This document shows, piece by piece, positions 1 to 11,357 of a stretch of DNA of 64,000 nucleotides. How positions within the stretch are numbered: the first letter of the stretch is position 1; every line of letters begins with the position of its first letter. Both the position numbers and the translations under genes were made by a program. Source of the DNA: Rhabdophis nuchalis (Eukaryota > Chordata > Lepidosauria > Squamata > Natricidae); contig CM077643.1 in the NCBI GenBank assembly GCA_039707465.1, positions 199,789,605 through 199,853,604 on the forward strand, written 5' to 3'. The notes under the pieces are model-generated. The model was not told the origin of the DNA and made no database searches. It saw only the letters and a program-made list of their open reading frames with translations.

Positions 1-1460
1 TCTCATCTCCCTTGCCCTCAAAATTATCTTTTCCACATTTTCAAACACCTTTCACTTTCTCTTTCCATTAAAAATATTATTGCAACCATATTCTGGTGCA
101 GTTTGTTACTGAAATGGGAGAACATTTCATACTTTCATTAGAGCTTTCCTGTCATCAATACATACAATAGTTAAAAAAAAATCCAAGATGATGGCTATGT
201 GCAAATCAGGATCCCAGAAGGAGTTATTGCTAGCATCTTTCTTTCCTAAAAAATCTGGAGGGAGATATTTTAGTAGCTGTCATTAACCATGTGATTACGT
301 ATGTAATGGAACAACAGTGTACCCCCCCCCCCATCTCATCATCACAGCTGTAAGCTCCAACCCTTTGATGCAGACATGTGATTTCATTGCTCAGGAAGTA
401 AAGGGACAGTGTTAAGCATTCCAGCTACTTTAGTTAGTCTGAACTCCCCTCTTTCTTCTCCCCTAATTCAAGGATGCCTTTAGATGGCCAGGTTTCTCAC
501 CCCAGGATTCGTCTAGTTTCTGTCTTACAATACCTTAAGATGAATATTTGGGGGACAAAAATGATATGGTGGGTAGGTGGTATATCTTCCTTCTTGTGTG
601 GGATTTTTAAACAGCCCCATTATCTGTTTAGTCATTTAGTCTGTTATTTTGCAAAGATTTATTGGCTTTCCTTTTTTCCTTTTCCACCCAATAAAATTGT
701 TCCCGGTTTAATTTTTTCCACTTCAACCAAGACACGTTTCTTCCAACCTTTCTGTCATTCAGTCTCTCTCTCTCTCTCCACCCCCAAACTCCCTCAGATT
801 CTGCCAATGATTCCTTATTTATCAGCCTCCCTGCTGAATGCTGATATACTAATAAACAAAGTGACATTGCACCATCTTTCTTCGCCAGATAAACCAAAGG
901 GAATAACAGACTCACTTTCTGAAACAGAGAGAGTAATTATCAGTTCAGCACATGTTGCATTTATTGCACACACCGCACAGACACACACATGCACGCACAC
1001 ACACACACAGCCATTTACTTACGCTGTGACTATAAATATGTTCCTCAGATTCAGTCACCACCTGATTATTTGCAGAGACTAATAAAAAGCAATTCAGTTT
1101 GACATGTAATTAATGTGATAAAAAAAGAAGTAATTTCCATATTGAATCTAGCTAGAACTGAGTGCTGCTGATGACACCTGATCAGTTGTGAAGCTGAGTG
1201 ATTGTTCCAGAGAGAGCTGGCAAATTCCGAGATTCTGAGCCTTATGGAGATAGAGTATTATTATTTTTATTATTAACCAATAATGGCATGAAGTGGGGCA
1301 GAGAGAAAAGCAAACTAGCCAAAGTTTTATGAATCTGGGCTGCCATCCTCTGGAAAGAGAATTAAGGTTTTATTTTATCAAAGGAAAATGTATTTACCCA
1401 TACTATAATACAAATTAAAAGACTCAACATTGACTGTAGGCAGAAATTTATATATATTTA
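1..1460. other. Unannotated AT-rich stretch with a short CA repeat
   Basis: No gene or recognisable transposon. It holds a C homopolymer near 321-332, a CT-rich patch around 763-780 and a short impure CA repeat at about 966-1009. The open frames here (for example 474-1082) have no domain-like character and run through the CA repeat, so I treat them as chance. Confidence 0.6.
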
Positions 1461-1464
1461 TATC

Positions 1465-1631
<167 letters not shown>

Positions 1632-1944
1632 ACCTACAACTGTGAAAATCTACAAAAACACACACACATTGCTGCAGCTGAACCATATACTTAGAAGTTA
1701 ACAATAAAGTGATGTTAATATACAGTAATAATATAAATCACATTAAATAAAATGTAACAAGTCTGACAAGGTAACATTGTCTGCCATCTACATGCCAGAG
1801 TTGCTATTAAAATTGGGCACCAATATTTAAATAGATTTTTTTTACCAGACTTCAACATCACAGTTATTTACATAGAAGGACAAAAAATATCATTTAAAAT
1901 GTCACTAAAATTTATCTTTCTAGATGCAAAAAAAAAAAAAAAAA

Positions 1945-2300
1945 GGCCCCTGACAATTTGAACTGGACTTTGGTGTTTGAAATTTTGGAAGCTATGGACT
2001 TTGGTGATTTTTTTTTATTTTTATTAAATGCTGAATCAATTTATGCTTCACAAAAGGCACAGATAATTGTAAATGGAGAAATAACAAAACCTTATGAGAA
2101 ACAGAAAGAAACAATCATGGATATTCCTTGTTGCCAAAGAATTCCTAAAGTAAGGATTAAAAGGGGACAATATAAATTACAGATGTTTGCTGATGATTCA
2201 ATTTTAATTCTGGAAAATCCTTTGGAGGGAATTGAAATATTAAAGGGGAAAAATAATAAATTTTTTCAACAGAATTTTAAAAAGCACATTTTTTAATTAA
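1945..2300 (+). pseudogene. L1-type LINE ORF2 fragment (reverse transcriptase), internally deleted
   Basis: The frame from 1958 to 2296 gives a peptide with the order typical of the L1 reverse transcriptase palm: a 'W..VFEILEAMDFGD' stretch, then 'KAQIIVNGE', then 'LQMFADDSILILENP', which is the F-A-D-D catalytic motif. The conserved segment between them (RQGCPLSPLLF-like) is missing, so there is an internal deletion. A short run of A (about 1927-1944) lies just upstream. The copy is truncated on both sides and ends in lysine-rich, low-complexity sequence. Family assignment follows from the L1-like spacing around FADD; a Tx1-group L1 is also possible. Confidence 0.7.
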
Positions 2301-2633
2301 AGAAGAATAAAGAAAAGAAATGTAATAAAGTGAAAAAGAAATGTAGAAAAAAAAGTAGAAAAGGAAAAAAAGAAAAGTTGAATAAAAATAAGCAGCTTTT
2401 ATATTCTTGATAGATGTTATATACATTTATATGCTACCCTCTCTCTGTAAGATTACTTCATAATTTCCTTATTTCCATAACTATTCTTTCTAATCATGTT
2501 CATTTTCTTTTTCTTTTCTTTTTCTAGCAAAAAATCCTTAAGGGGTTTCCAGTCAACAATAAATGTAGTTGCTGATCTTTTTCCAGATGACTCTGGAGTG
2601 ATAATTTGAAATAATACAACTAATAAAACAGAT

Positions 2634-2767
<134 letters not shown>

Positions 2768-2939
2768 ATTTTATCAAATTTATATACCACCCTCTTCTCC
2801 GTGATAGGACTCAGGGCGGTGCACAGAAATATAAAAACCACAACAAATATATACAATATAAAATGGAATTAAATAATTAGATCTGTGCTAAAATAATTAA
2901 AACGATTAAATATTAAATTTAAAATTAAAACCAATTAAT

Positions 2940-4316
2940 CTATGCCAGGCCAGCCAGGTGGAACAAATGCGTTTTGAGCATCCGACGGAATAGACGTAGG
3001 TCTGCGATGGGGCGAAGATCGGGGGACAGGTCGTTCCAAAGGGCTGGACCCGCCACAGAGAAGGCCCTACCCCTGGGAGTCGCCAGCCGGCATTGACCGG
3101 TGGATGGCATCCCGAGGAGGCCCTCTCTGTGGGAGCAGACAGGACGGAGGGAGGTGTGTGGTAGGAGGCGGTCTCGCAAATAACCAGGACCCGTGCCATG
3201 GAGCGCTTTAAAGATGGTTACTAACACCTTGAAGCGCACCCGGAAGGCTACAGGCAGTCAGTGCAGCTCGTGCAGGAGAGGTTTCATACGGGAGTACCGT
3301 GAGGCTCCCAGAATCCCCCGCGCGGCCGCATTCTGTACCAGCTGGAGTCTCCGGGTGCATCTCAAGGGGAGCCCCATGTAGAGAGCATTACAGTAGTCCA
3401 GGCGGGAAATAACGAGGGCTTGAGTGACCGTGCATAGGGCATCCCCATCTAGAAAGGGGCGCAACTGGCATATCAGGTAAACCTGATAGAAGACCTCCCT
3501 GGCCACGGCTGTCACCTGGTCATCCAGGAGGATGCCCAAATTGCAGGCCCTTTCCGCGGGGGCTAATGACTCACCCCAGATAGCCAGAGATGGAATTAAC
3601 TGGCTATATCGAGACACCGGAAACCACAGCCACTCGGTCTTGGACGGGTTGAGTCGGAGCTTGTTCCTCTCCATCCAGACTCGTACAGCCTCCAGACACC
3701 GGGACATCACTTCACCGGCATTGTTGGGGTGGTTAGGGGTGGAGATGTACAGCTGAATATCATCAGCGTACTGATGGTACTCCACCCCAAAACCACGGAT
3801 GATCTCACCCAGTGGCTTCATATAGGTGTTGAACAGGAGGGGTGAGAGGACCGATCCCTGAGGCACCCCACATGTGAGGGGCCTCGAAGTCGATCTCTGC
3901 CCTCCTGTCAACACAAATTGCAACCGGTCGGAGAGGTAGGAAGAGAACCACCGCAGTACAGTGCCTCTCAATCCCAACCCCTCCAACCGGTGTAATAAGA
4001 TACCATGGTCGATGGTATCGAAAGCCGCTGAGAGGTCTAATAGGACCAGGATAGAGGAGCAACCCCTATCCAGGGCCCTCCAGAGATCATCTACCAACGC
4101 GACCAATGCCGTCTCTGTGCTGTGCCCAGGCTGGAAGCCGGACTGGCGCGAGTCTAGATAGATGGTGTCCTCCAGGTGTCGGGGGAACTGTTGTGCTACC
4201 ACACTCTCTACAACCTTAGAAAGAAAACTAAGGTTGGAGACTGGATGATAATTAACCAACAATGCTGGGTCCAGGGAAGGCTTCTTGAGGAGGGGTCTCA
4301 CCACCACCTCTTTCAA
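2940..4316 (-). pseudogene. L2 reverse transcriptase with one stop codon
   Basis: This would copy LINE RNA at a nicked target. From the 5' side the peptide has 'RPLLKKPSLDP', 'NYHPVSNLSFLSKVVE' (RT block 1), 'LVLLDLSAAFDTIDH' (first catalytic Asp), 'GVPQGSVLSPLLFN', 'YHQYADDIQLYIS' (Y-A-D-D), and a C-terminal 'RLDYCNALYMGLP...LQLVQNAAAR' region. The frame is then broken by one in-frame TGA just after LLHELH (3258-3260), where copy b has Trp; the same frame resumes to 2940 (RFKVLVTIFKALHG...WNDLSPDLR). Six residues after ILLD are missing in frame compared with copy b. The 'start' at 4316 is a TTG inside the truncated gene, not a true start. Inactive. Confidence 0.85.
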
Positions 4317-4650
4317 GACGGCCGGTAGAATACATGTTATCAGCCTTTAATTGTTGGGATTCAGGGCTGGGCTTCAAAAATTTCAGCAAAAGGTTCTGTG
4401 CCCGGTTGTTGAGTGGATGTGGCCATGGTGGGGTGGCCTAGTCAGCCTTCTGCACCACAGTGGGTGGGTGGGAGCATTTTCACCCTTCCTAGGCTCCAGA
4501 GGCTTTCCTCAAGCTTATGGGAGGGCAAAAACTGCCTCTGCCAGTGATAAGTTCTGGACTTAGAGAGGGTCAGACACTGAGGTAGACTAAAACACAACCG
4601 TTTTTTGCAGCAGAAAGCAACAGAATGAACTATATACAAAGTATACGCGG

Positions 4651-4687
4651 TAGACTTAACTGTTATAGTATATAACAGTTAAGTCTA
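4651..4687. repeat. Perfect 17-bp inverted repeat, 3-nt loop
   Basis: TAGACTTAACTGTTATA (4651-4667) is followed by GTA and its exact reverse complement (4671-4687). A partial echo (ACTATATATAGTATATGGGATAACTTAACTG) continues to about 4720. It sits between the L2 copy and an LTR fragment. Confidence 0.85.
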
Positions 4688-4739
4688 TACTATATATAGT
4701 ATATGGGATAACTTAACTGTTTTTAGGGGGGGTTGTTTT

Positions 4740-4917
4740 TTTTTAGGGGTTTGTCTTAGTTTTAACATGGGATTTTAGCGCAGGGTTTAGTTTAATTCTT
4801 TTTTAATACTGTATTGTTTGTGGTTTTATATGCATTTTTAATTTCCCTGTGCCCCGCCTCGAGTCCCTTTGGGGAGAGAGAGCGGGTTATAAATTAATTA
4901 ATTTATTTATTTATTTA
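4740..4917 (+). mobile_element. LINE 3' end (L2-like), tail only
   Basis: The stretch ends with 'GTGCCCCGCCTCGAGTCCC', 'GGGGAGAGAGAGCGGGTTATAAAT' (quoted in parts) and a short ATTT tail. This is the same design as the L2 3' ends here, but of a different subfamily; a sister copy is at 41270-41414. Nothing coding remains. Confidence 0.6.
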
Positions 4918-5117
4918 GACAGGGACCTCCATGCCTGACAGCTATTTGTAATTCAGCTGTCAGGCAGGAGGCCAATCAGGCAGCCCCAGCAACTCGATTC
5001 AGCCAGTCGCGTCCCAGCCAATCAGATGCGACTGCTGTTGCTGTCTGTCTGTAGCTGGGCGGAAGACCTGCAGCCGGTCGTAAGTCGAGGACCAGTCATA
5101 AGTTGAGGACCGCAACA
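4918..5117 (-). mobile_element. Truncated LTR, relative of the 10.8-kb solo LTR
   Basis: Read on the minus strand it begins TGTTGCGGTCCTCAACTTA and continues with alternating 'GACTGGTCCTCGACTTACGACCGG', 'GCAGGTCTTCC' and 'AGTCGCATCTGATTGGCT'. The solo LTR at 10795-11132 has the same order of blocks (TGTTGAGTCCTCAACTTGCG, GACCGGTCCTCGACATACGA, GCAAGTCTTCC, AGTCGCGTCTGATTGGCT). Only the 5' part (U3) is present; the TATA and poly(A) half is missing where the LINE tail at 4917 begins. Confidence 0.65.
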
Positions 5118-5374
5118 CCCAGACTCCAAAGGCCCTCCGGAGGCCAAAAACAGGCTTATGGAAGTTTCAGAAGGCCCATTTTTCCCCTCCCTGAGCCTCC
5201 ATACGGGCCCTGCACTTACCACGCCTCCAAAACAGGCCGCGTGGAGACTCCTGGGAGGGGTGAGGTGGGAGGAGCCATCCAGAGGTGAAATTTGGAGGTT
5301 ATCCAAACCGGCCATAAAATTAGCTACAGGTTCTCCCAAACCCGGGTGAACCTGTAGCAGCCCACCCCTATTGG
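5118..5374 (-). mobile_element. Probable hAT-type miniature, degraded
   Basis: The right side reads 'GGGTGAACCTGTAGCAGCCC' then ACCCC. On the minus strand this gives GGGGTGGGCTGCTACAGGTT, the kind of end seen in the better hAT copies here (CAG(T/G)GGTGGG...). The left end and a target duplication could not be found. Confidence 0.35.
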
Positions 5375-6470
5375 GATTGCATCTTCCACATGAATGCATC
5401 TGGAAGCAGGGCAAGGCAGTCATATAAGGCCCCCAAATTTTAACATACAAATTGATTGTGATTCTGAATGAATATTTTTGGATATGTTATACTGAAAGAA
5501 GTGAAAGAGGTAAAAGCTAAAAAAGATTGACAGGTCATGCATCTTCTAGTGAGAGCAGGATATTTGCAGGTCTCTTTGAGTTGAGGTTTCAAGGTGACTT
5601 TCTCAGAGTAGGGGCTTACATTCTACACTGAATGAGCCAATACATAACTGCACATACAGATACACTTCATTGTAAGATGATCATTTCAGGGACAGACAGC
5701 ATTATATTTTAACATGGAAGACTGATTTCTCATTGCTATTTGGAGATAGAAAACTTGTCCAACTAATTTCTCTAACATAAAGCTGAGCCTTAGTGTAGAC
5801 TTGCAAAGTGAAGAGCATAGGCTGCTGGGAGCCTTTTTGAGGATGGGATTACATGTACATCATTTCTTTCATTCAGAGCAGAAATTTATATGGCTCCATT
5901 AAACACTGCACTGACATTTTAAGCTTCAAGAAAGATATGCCATAGCAACAGAATTTGCATTATATCTTTCAAAAGCGCAGTGGAAGATCAGTTCAGAAAC
6001 CGTTGATGTTGAAGACTTTTCCCCTATCTTGATTTTTAGTACTTTACATTGTGATGAGTGTCATGGATCCTGAAATCTTCCCTTGGTACTCTTAACGTTG
6101 CCACAGATATGGATATGTTCTTTGGCCAGTTTCTTTTTTTTACTTTGACCTCCTTTTTGTTTTGGTTTTTAATTAGCTAAACATAGAAAAATTTCATAAA
6201 GTTGTAAAAGAAAAAAAAGCTTAAAAAAAAAGAAACAAAAAGATAAAAACACGAAAAATGTGTGTTTGCCATCATACATTATATCAATAACTAGAGGCCA
6301 TGATCCAATGCAGTCATCTGTACAGTCTTACCCTATATTAACCAGTGCTGCAAAATTGCTGACTAGCTGGTTTGAATGTCCAATGATGAACAATAAGTCT
6401 TTTGATTGTAAATCCATATTCTTTATCAAGAAGTCAACACCTATGTAATTTAACACCTTTTTAGGCATGG
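5375..6470. other. Unannotated AT-rich stretch
   Basis: No recognisable gene or repeat. There are A-rich patches near 6200-6250. Confidence 0.5.
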
Positions 6471-6471
6471 C

Positions 6472-6616
6472 CCCTCAGGTTCCTCATTCCAATAACTTTC
6501 CTCCTCTACTATTAAGAAATGGTCAGTGTTGTGGCCCAGCCACAACCCCTCAGGTTCCTCATTCCAATAACTTTCCTCCTCTACTATTAAGAAATGGTCA
6601 GTGTTGTGGCCCAGCC
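6472..6616. repeat. 75-bp tandem duplication
   Basis: The block 6472-6546 (starting CCCTCAGGTTCCTCATTCC, ending in CAGTGTTGTGGCCCAGCC plus ACAAC) is repeated at 6547-6616 with almost no difference. Both copies end at TGTTGTGGCCCAGCC, the start of the LTR-like stretch that follows. Confidence 0.9.
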
Positions 6617-7000
6617 GGCTCTGGATGAGCTGCTGATGGAATCCTCTAGTGAGGAGTCCTATGAGCTCTAGAGGAGGAAACCCAGTTTGTCCCGGATGTC
6701 AAGCTAAGGATTGAGAGGAGGCAATTAGCAGAATGACATCATCAGAGATAATCAGTATCAGCTGCCTAATTGCCTGGCCCTTCCCAAGAGGCTTTAAAAG
6801 AAATTCTCTGTGAAGAGTAGGTTTGCAGGAAACAACAGAGAAGCTACAGAGTTGGAGAATTGTGTCGTGTAATCTTTCAGTCTAGTTCAGGTTAGTTCAG
6901 GCAAGTTGCCAAGTATCAGTCAGTTTAGTCATTTGTCTTGGGAAGGAGGGAGTCAGAACAGGTCAGTAGCCTGCACTCATCCTGGGACAAACTGGATATC
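6604..7000 (+). mobile_element. LTR-like fragment, uncertain
   Basis: It begins TGTTGTGGCCCAGCC and has a TATA-like GGCTTTAAAAG at about 6790. A TG start and a TATA about 190 bp downstream would suit the U3/R part of a retroviral or Gypsy LTR. I could not find a matching CA end or target duplication, so the end coordinate is a guess. Confidence 0.3.
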
Positions 7001-8705
7001 TGAATAGGCTCATAATCAGCAATCTTTTGCAAACAGATTTAGAATAATTCCACTGAACTCAAGTTTAGGTGCTGTGATTATTAATTCCCCCCTTCCACAT
7101 ACAGATTAATTTGCTTAATAATTTGCTTACAATTTTGCATATTTCTGAGCAGCAGTATAGTCACAGATGCAAACTCTTGAATATTAATACAAAGTATGCT
7201 GTTCTTTGGCTATTTTTAAAAATGGCACATCAGTTTGAATGCCTATTAATTTTCACAGTCCCTAAAGCAGTTTTGAGGGATAAAACATGAGAGTTATATA
7301 GAAGGGGGGAGGGGGGAATGGCACAAGCATAATGTCACTCTTCAGCAAAATTTCCTCTACGCGAATCATAAAATAAAAGTTTTCTGTGTTGAGATTAAAT
7401 ATTATTAAATAAAACAAGTCCCAAAAAGAATTAAAGTGGTGGTGTTTTCTTTGAAATGTGTTCACTGGAGATGTTTCTAATGCAATGAATCCACTCAGTG
7501 TGAAACTGGTCTCTTAGTAAATTTCACACTACCTTGTGATTGCTCATTCTGGTACTAATCAAGAGCCTGCCTACCGTCTTCCTTCTTCCCACTTAACTAC
7601 TGCTTTTTTTTACAAGTGTAAAAAAGACATAGAGGAAATAGCATGGGGGGAAAAACAGTCTCTGGATCTTACACTTTTCTCAGTGGAAAAGAGGCGGCGG
7701 AGGAATCTCCAGCATGTGCTGCTGTTGTCACCATTTTGGTCCAGATTGAAAAATTAGATTTAAAGAAAGTCCTTTCTCAAGGGAATCCCCCCACTCCTGC
7801 ATTTTACAAAGCAAAGATTTGCATGATCCCATCTTCCAGGCATAAAAAAGTGATGTGTCTAACAGTTCCTTTAACAAAATTAAACTCTATGATTGAAGTG
7901 TCAAGTTCTGTTTGGTGCATCTTCTCCATCCACTAAATTGTTTCCTTTATAGTACAGAATAGAAGAAAGATTACCTGGTACCTTTCTTCCCACTTCTGGA
8001 TTGTGACTGTCATGTACATTAAAACATTTAAAGCTAGAGTAACCTAATTACCCACAGTACTTTTCCCAAGATTTTTGAAATTCCTGCCCTTTTTGATATA
8101 GAGGTATAAGAAAATATAGATTATTGTTTCTAACTTTTTTTTCTCATGCCTTTTGTATGGGCTATGTGCATGAGCTTTCTTTGATCTGGGTACAGGAATT
8201 GACTGGGAGTGTGCTGGGTGCAAACTGAACTTGCAGTTATACCCACAATATTTTTCCAATGCTTTTATGACTCTACATCAGAAGAATACAAAATAATGTG
8301 TAATTGGTGCAATTACACATTATACCACAAACTTGGGTTCATGGTGCATAACACATACACATACAGGACAAGATCTGTGAAACAAGAAATTTAAGAGTGT
8401 TAAAACCCCATGTACATAATTCAGCTGTGTACTGATTTCAGCAAAGCATCAGTTTCATGATCAGTGTCTTTATTCAAGGTAGGGTTTGACCTGTATGCTA
8501 TATAAGATTGCTTCAGTTTTGAGGCATTGATATAGTTTTGTACAATAAGGTCCATTTCAAGCAAACAATCATCTTATTGACAGTTATCTTTTGGCACACT
8601 GTAGACAAATATGTTTGCTGCCTGCTTGATAACAAAATACAAGATATCACACCCTCAGGCAAGCAAGCTGGTTTTCAGTTACAGCCAGTTTAACCTTTTT
8701 AAGAA
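7001..8705. other. Unannotated AT-rich stretch
   Basis: I see no gene, domain-like peptide or recognisable transposon. The short open frames here overlap each other on both strands and look random. Confidence 0.5.
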
Positions 8706-8948
8706 CCAGGGTGGCACAGTGGTTAGAATGCAGTACTGCAGGCTCATTGTGCTGACTGCTGACTGACTGCCGACTGCCAGCAGTTCAATTGTCACCAGCT
8801 CAAGGTTGACTCAGCATTCCATCCTTCCAAGGTGGGTAAAATGAGGACCCAAATTGTTGGGGGCAATATGCTGACTCTGTAAACCGCTTAGAGAAGGCTG
8901 TAAAGCACTATGAAGCAGTATATAAATCTAACTGCAATTGCTATTGCT
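8706..8948 (+). mobile_element. Sauria-type tRNA-derived SINE
   Basis: The head GTGGCACAGTGGTTAGAATG serves as box A and CAGTTCAATTGTC as a decayed box B (consensus GGTTCRANNCC). The body has 'GGTGGGTAAAATGAGGACCC', 'TTGTTGGGGGCAATATGCTG' and 'AACCGCTTAGAGAAGGCTGT'. It ends in AACTGCAATTGCTATTGCTT, the tail shared with BovB LINEs in Sauria SINEs. It would be transcribed by RNA polymerase III and moved by a LINE. Length is close to full. Confidence 0.9.
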
Positions 8949-9440
8949 TTCAGTATATCTGCTGCTCACTGCTGTCCAAAGTTTGATGTCTAGGGTTGAT
9001 TTTTCTATACATCAATAAGAGAACCACCTAGGTTGTTGGTTCAGATTGAATTGATTTTATTCAGTTGCGTTCTAATGAGTGGAGATCTTCTAAAGCAATT
9101 TGAGACAACAGCAAGACTGGCTAACTCAAGAACTACTGTCCTTGGATTTCTGGGGGAAAAATATGTATTGCTCATAAGGTAACATAACAGAATATTGGAA
9201 GCTGGTTAGAGTAATTCTTCAGATCAAGAGATTGGATTATATCTGGCATAATTAAGACAGAGTTGCTCTGAATCTATTTCTCATGCTAAGATAAAATAAG
9301 CTGTCTTTTTTTTTTTTTTTTGCAATAGTCTTCTTTCCTCTTTTGCTTTCCTGGATTCTTTTAGAGATTCCATCACACTTGCCATTTAAAAGGAACAGAT
9401 CTAGGTCACAGGGAAGAGAGCTTGAATACAGCTCTCTATT

Positions 9441-10706
9441 TATTTTATTTATTTATTTATTTGGATTTATTGACCGCCCCCTCTCTCCGAAGAGACTCGG
9501 GGCGGTGTACAAGAATTTAGAGCATATACATATATAACAATTAGAAATAATAAAACTAAATTAAATGTTTTACCCTGTGTTAAAATATTTATAACGTAAA
9601 AACCCGATTACTACAACTAGGCTGGTACGGTAGATTAGGTTAGGCCAGGCCGGCCTGCTGGAAAAGATGGGTCTTTAATTGTTGACGGAAGGAGCGGAGG
9701 TTCGTAGTAGATCTAAGCTCGGGGGGTAGGTCATTCCAGAGGGTTGGGCCCGCCACAGAGAAGGACCTTCCCCTGGGAGCCGCCTGTTGGCATTGCCAGG
9801 AGGACGGCACCTGGAGAAGTCCCTCTCTGTGGGAGCGAATCGGTCGAAGTGATGTGTGGGGTAGGATACGATCACGCAGATAGCTAGGTCCTGTGCCATG
9901 GAGCACTTTAAAGATGGTAATCAACACCTTGAAGCGCACCCGAAAGGCCACAGGTAGCCAGTGCAGCTCGCGCAGGAGCGGTGTTACATGGGAGTACCTA
10001 GAGGTACCCATAATTACCCGCGCGGCCGCATTCTGGACTAGCTGTAGTCGTCGGATGCACCTCAAGGGGAGCCCCATGTAGAGAGCGTTACAGTAGTCCA
10101 GTCGGGAAGTCACGAGCGCATGAGTGACTGTGCGAAGGGCATCCCGGTCCAATAGGAGCCGCAACTGGCGTACCAGGTGAACCTGGCAGAATGCCCCCTT
10201 GGCCACGGCTGTCACATGATCTTCCATAGACAGCCGAGTATCTAGGAGGATGCCTAAGTTGCGTGCCCGATTCACGGGGGCTAAAAGTTCACCCCCTATG
10301 GCCAGTGATGGGATCAACTGGTTGTACCGGGGCGCCGGAAACCACAGACACTCGGTCTTGGGTGGGTTGAGTCTGAGTCTGTTCCTTCCCATCCAGCTCC
10401 GCACGGCTTCCAAACATCGGGACATCACTTCAACGGCATTGTTGGGGTGGTTTGGGGTAGATATGTACAACTGAGTATCATCAGTGTACAAATGGTACTC
10501 CACCCCAAAGCCACGGATGATCTCACCCAGCAGTTTCATATATATGTTGAACAGGAGTGGTGAGAGGACCGACCCCTGAGGAACCCCGCATGTGAGGGGT
10601 CTCGAGGTCGACCTCTGCCCCCCTGCCAACACAAATTGCGATCGACCAGAGAGGTAGGAGGAGAACCACCGTAAAACGGTGCCCCTCACCCCCAACCCCT
10701 CCAGTC
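9441..10706 (-). mobile_element. 5'-truncated L2-type LINE (copy b)
   Basis: A short ATTT tail (about 9441-9461), then a 3' UTR containing 'CGGGGCGG' on the + strand, then an open reverse transcriptase/C-terminal frame. Its homology to copy a ends at about 10704-10706, so the 5' half (endonuclease and first RT blocks) is absent. It is less decayed than copy a. Confidence 0.85.
9640..10706 (-). CDS. L2 reverse transcriptase, C-terminal part, frame open to its natural end
   Basis: About 355 codons without a stop. Motifs in order: RLEGLGVRGTVLRWFSSYLS, then GVPQGSVLSPLLFN, YHLYTDDTQLYIS (Y-T-D-D; the usual Ala before DD is Thr), 'RLDYCNALYMGLP', 'LHWLPVAFRVRFKVLITIFK' and the end 'KTHLFQQAGLA'. 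It lacks the first catalytic Asp block, so it cannot act by itself. The first codon of the frame (TTG at 10716) is flanking DNA, not a start. The open frame suggests a fairly young insertion. Confidence 0.85.
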
Positions 10707-10794
10707 TAAAAAACAAGAAAGGGCTTTAATGATTTTGTCTCAAGAATGATCATATGTTGACTAGGGGTCCTTCTGGGTGAGAAAAGAATATCAG

Positions 10795-11132
10795 TGTTGA
10801 GTCCTCAACTTGCGACCGGTCCTCGACATACGACTGGCCGCAAGTCTTCCACTCTTCCCGAAGGACCATAGCAACAGACTGTAACAAGTCTGTAACTGCC
10901 AGTCGCGTCTGATTGGCTCAGACACGGCTGGCAGGAAACTAGGTCCTGGAGCATCCTGATTGGTTCCCCGTTTGACAGCTCGCGTATAAGTAGTTGTCAA
11001 ATGGGGAAGCCCCTGTCTACCGCAGTTCTTTTGCCTGTACATAGTTCTTTCGCGTCTTTTGCTGATTGCCAATAAACGGCTTGTTCTTTTACTAGCCTGC
11101 GTCTGGACTCCCTCTGTACACAGAATCCAACA
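10795..11132 (+). mobile_element. Solo LTR, 338 bp, with 5-bp target duplication
   Basis: It starts TGTTGAGTCC and ends GAATCCAACA (TGTTG/CAACA ends). ATCAG lies directly on both sides (10790-10794 and 11133-11137). Inside there is a TATA-like GTATAAGTA at about 10984 and AATAAA at 11071, in the right order and spacing for U3-R-U5 on the + strand. The internal retroelement is gone, presumably by LTR-LTR recombination. A 5-bp duplication fits Gypsy or some endogenous retroviruses; the class is not decided. Confidence 0.88.
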
Positions 11133-11204
11133 ATCAGTATGCAGGGTGGTACCTGAAATCTATAGGAATGAAATAGGAGATGCAGTCCAAGAAGATATGA
11201 AATA

Positions 11205-11357
11205 CAGTGGTGGGTTGCCAATTATTTTACTACTGGTTCAGGCATACGCAATACTTCTGTGCATATGCAGAAGCATCCAGGCGGGTGGGCAGCACCTCCT
11301 GCCACTTCTACTACAGGTTCGACTGATCCGGGCTGAACCAGGAGCAACCCACCACTG
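11205..11357. mobile_element. hAT-type miniature, 153 bp
   Basis: The ends CAGTGGTGGGTTGC and GCAACCCACCACTG are exact inverted repeats. ATGAAATA (11197-11204) and ATGAAATG (11358-11365) form an 8-bp duplication with one difference. An 8-bp duplication and CAG-type ends are hAT hallmarks. There is no coding capacity. Confidence 0.9.

Noticed and set aside
474..1082. 202-codon frame on the + strand
   Set aside because: Runs through CT and CA repeats, has no domain and overlaps antisense frames.
8706..8948. BovB LINE 3' end
   Set aside because: The tail is BovB-like, but the tRNA-like head makes it a Sauria SINE; no BovB coding sequence was seen in the window.
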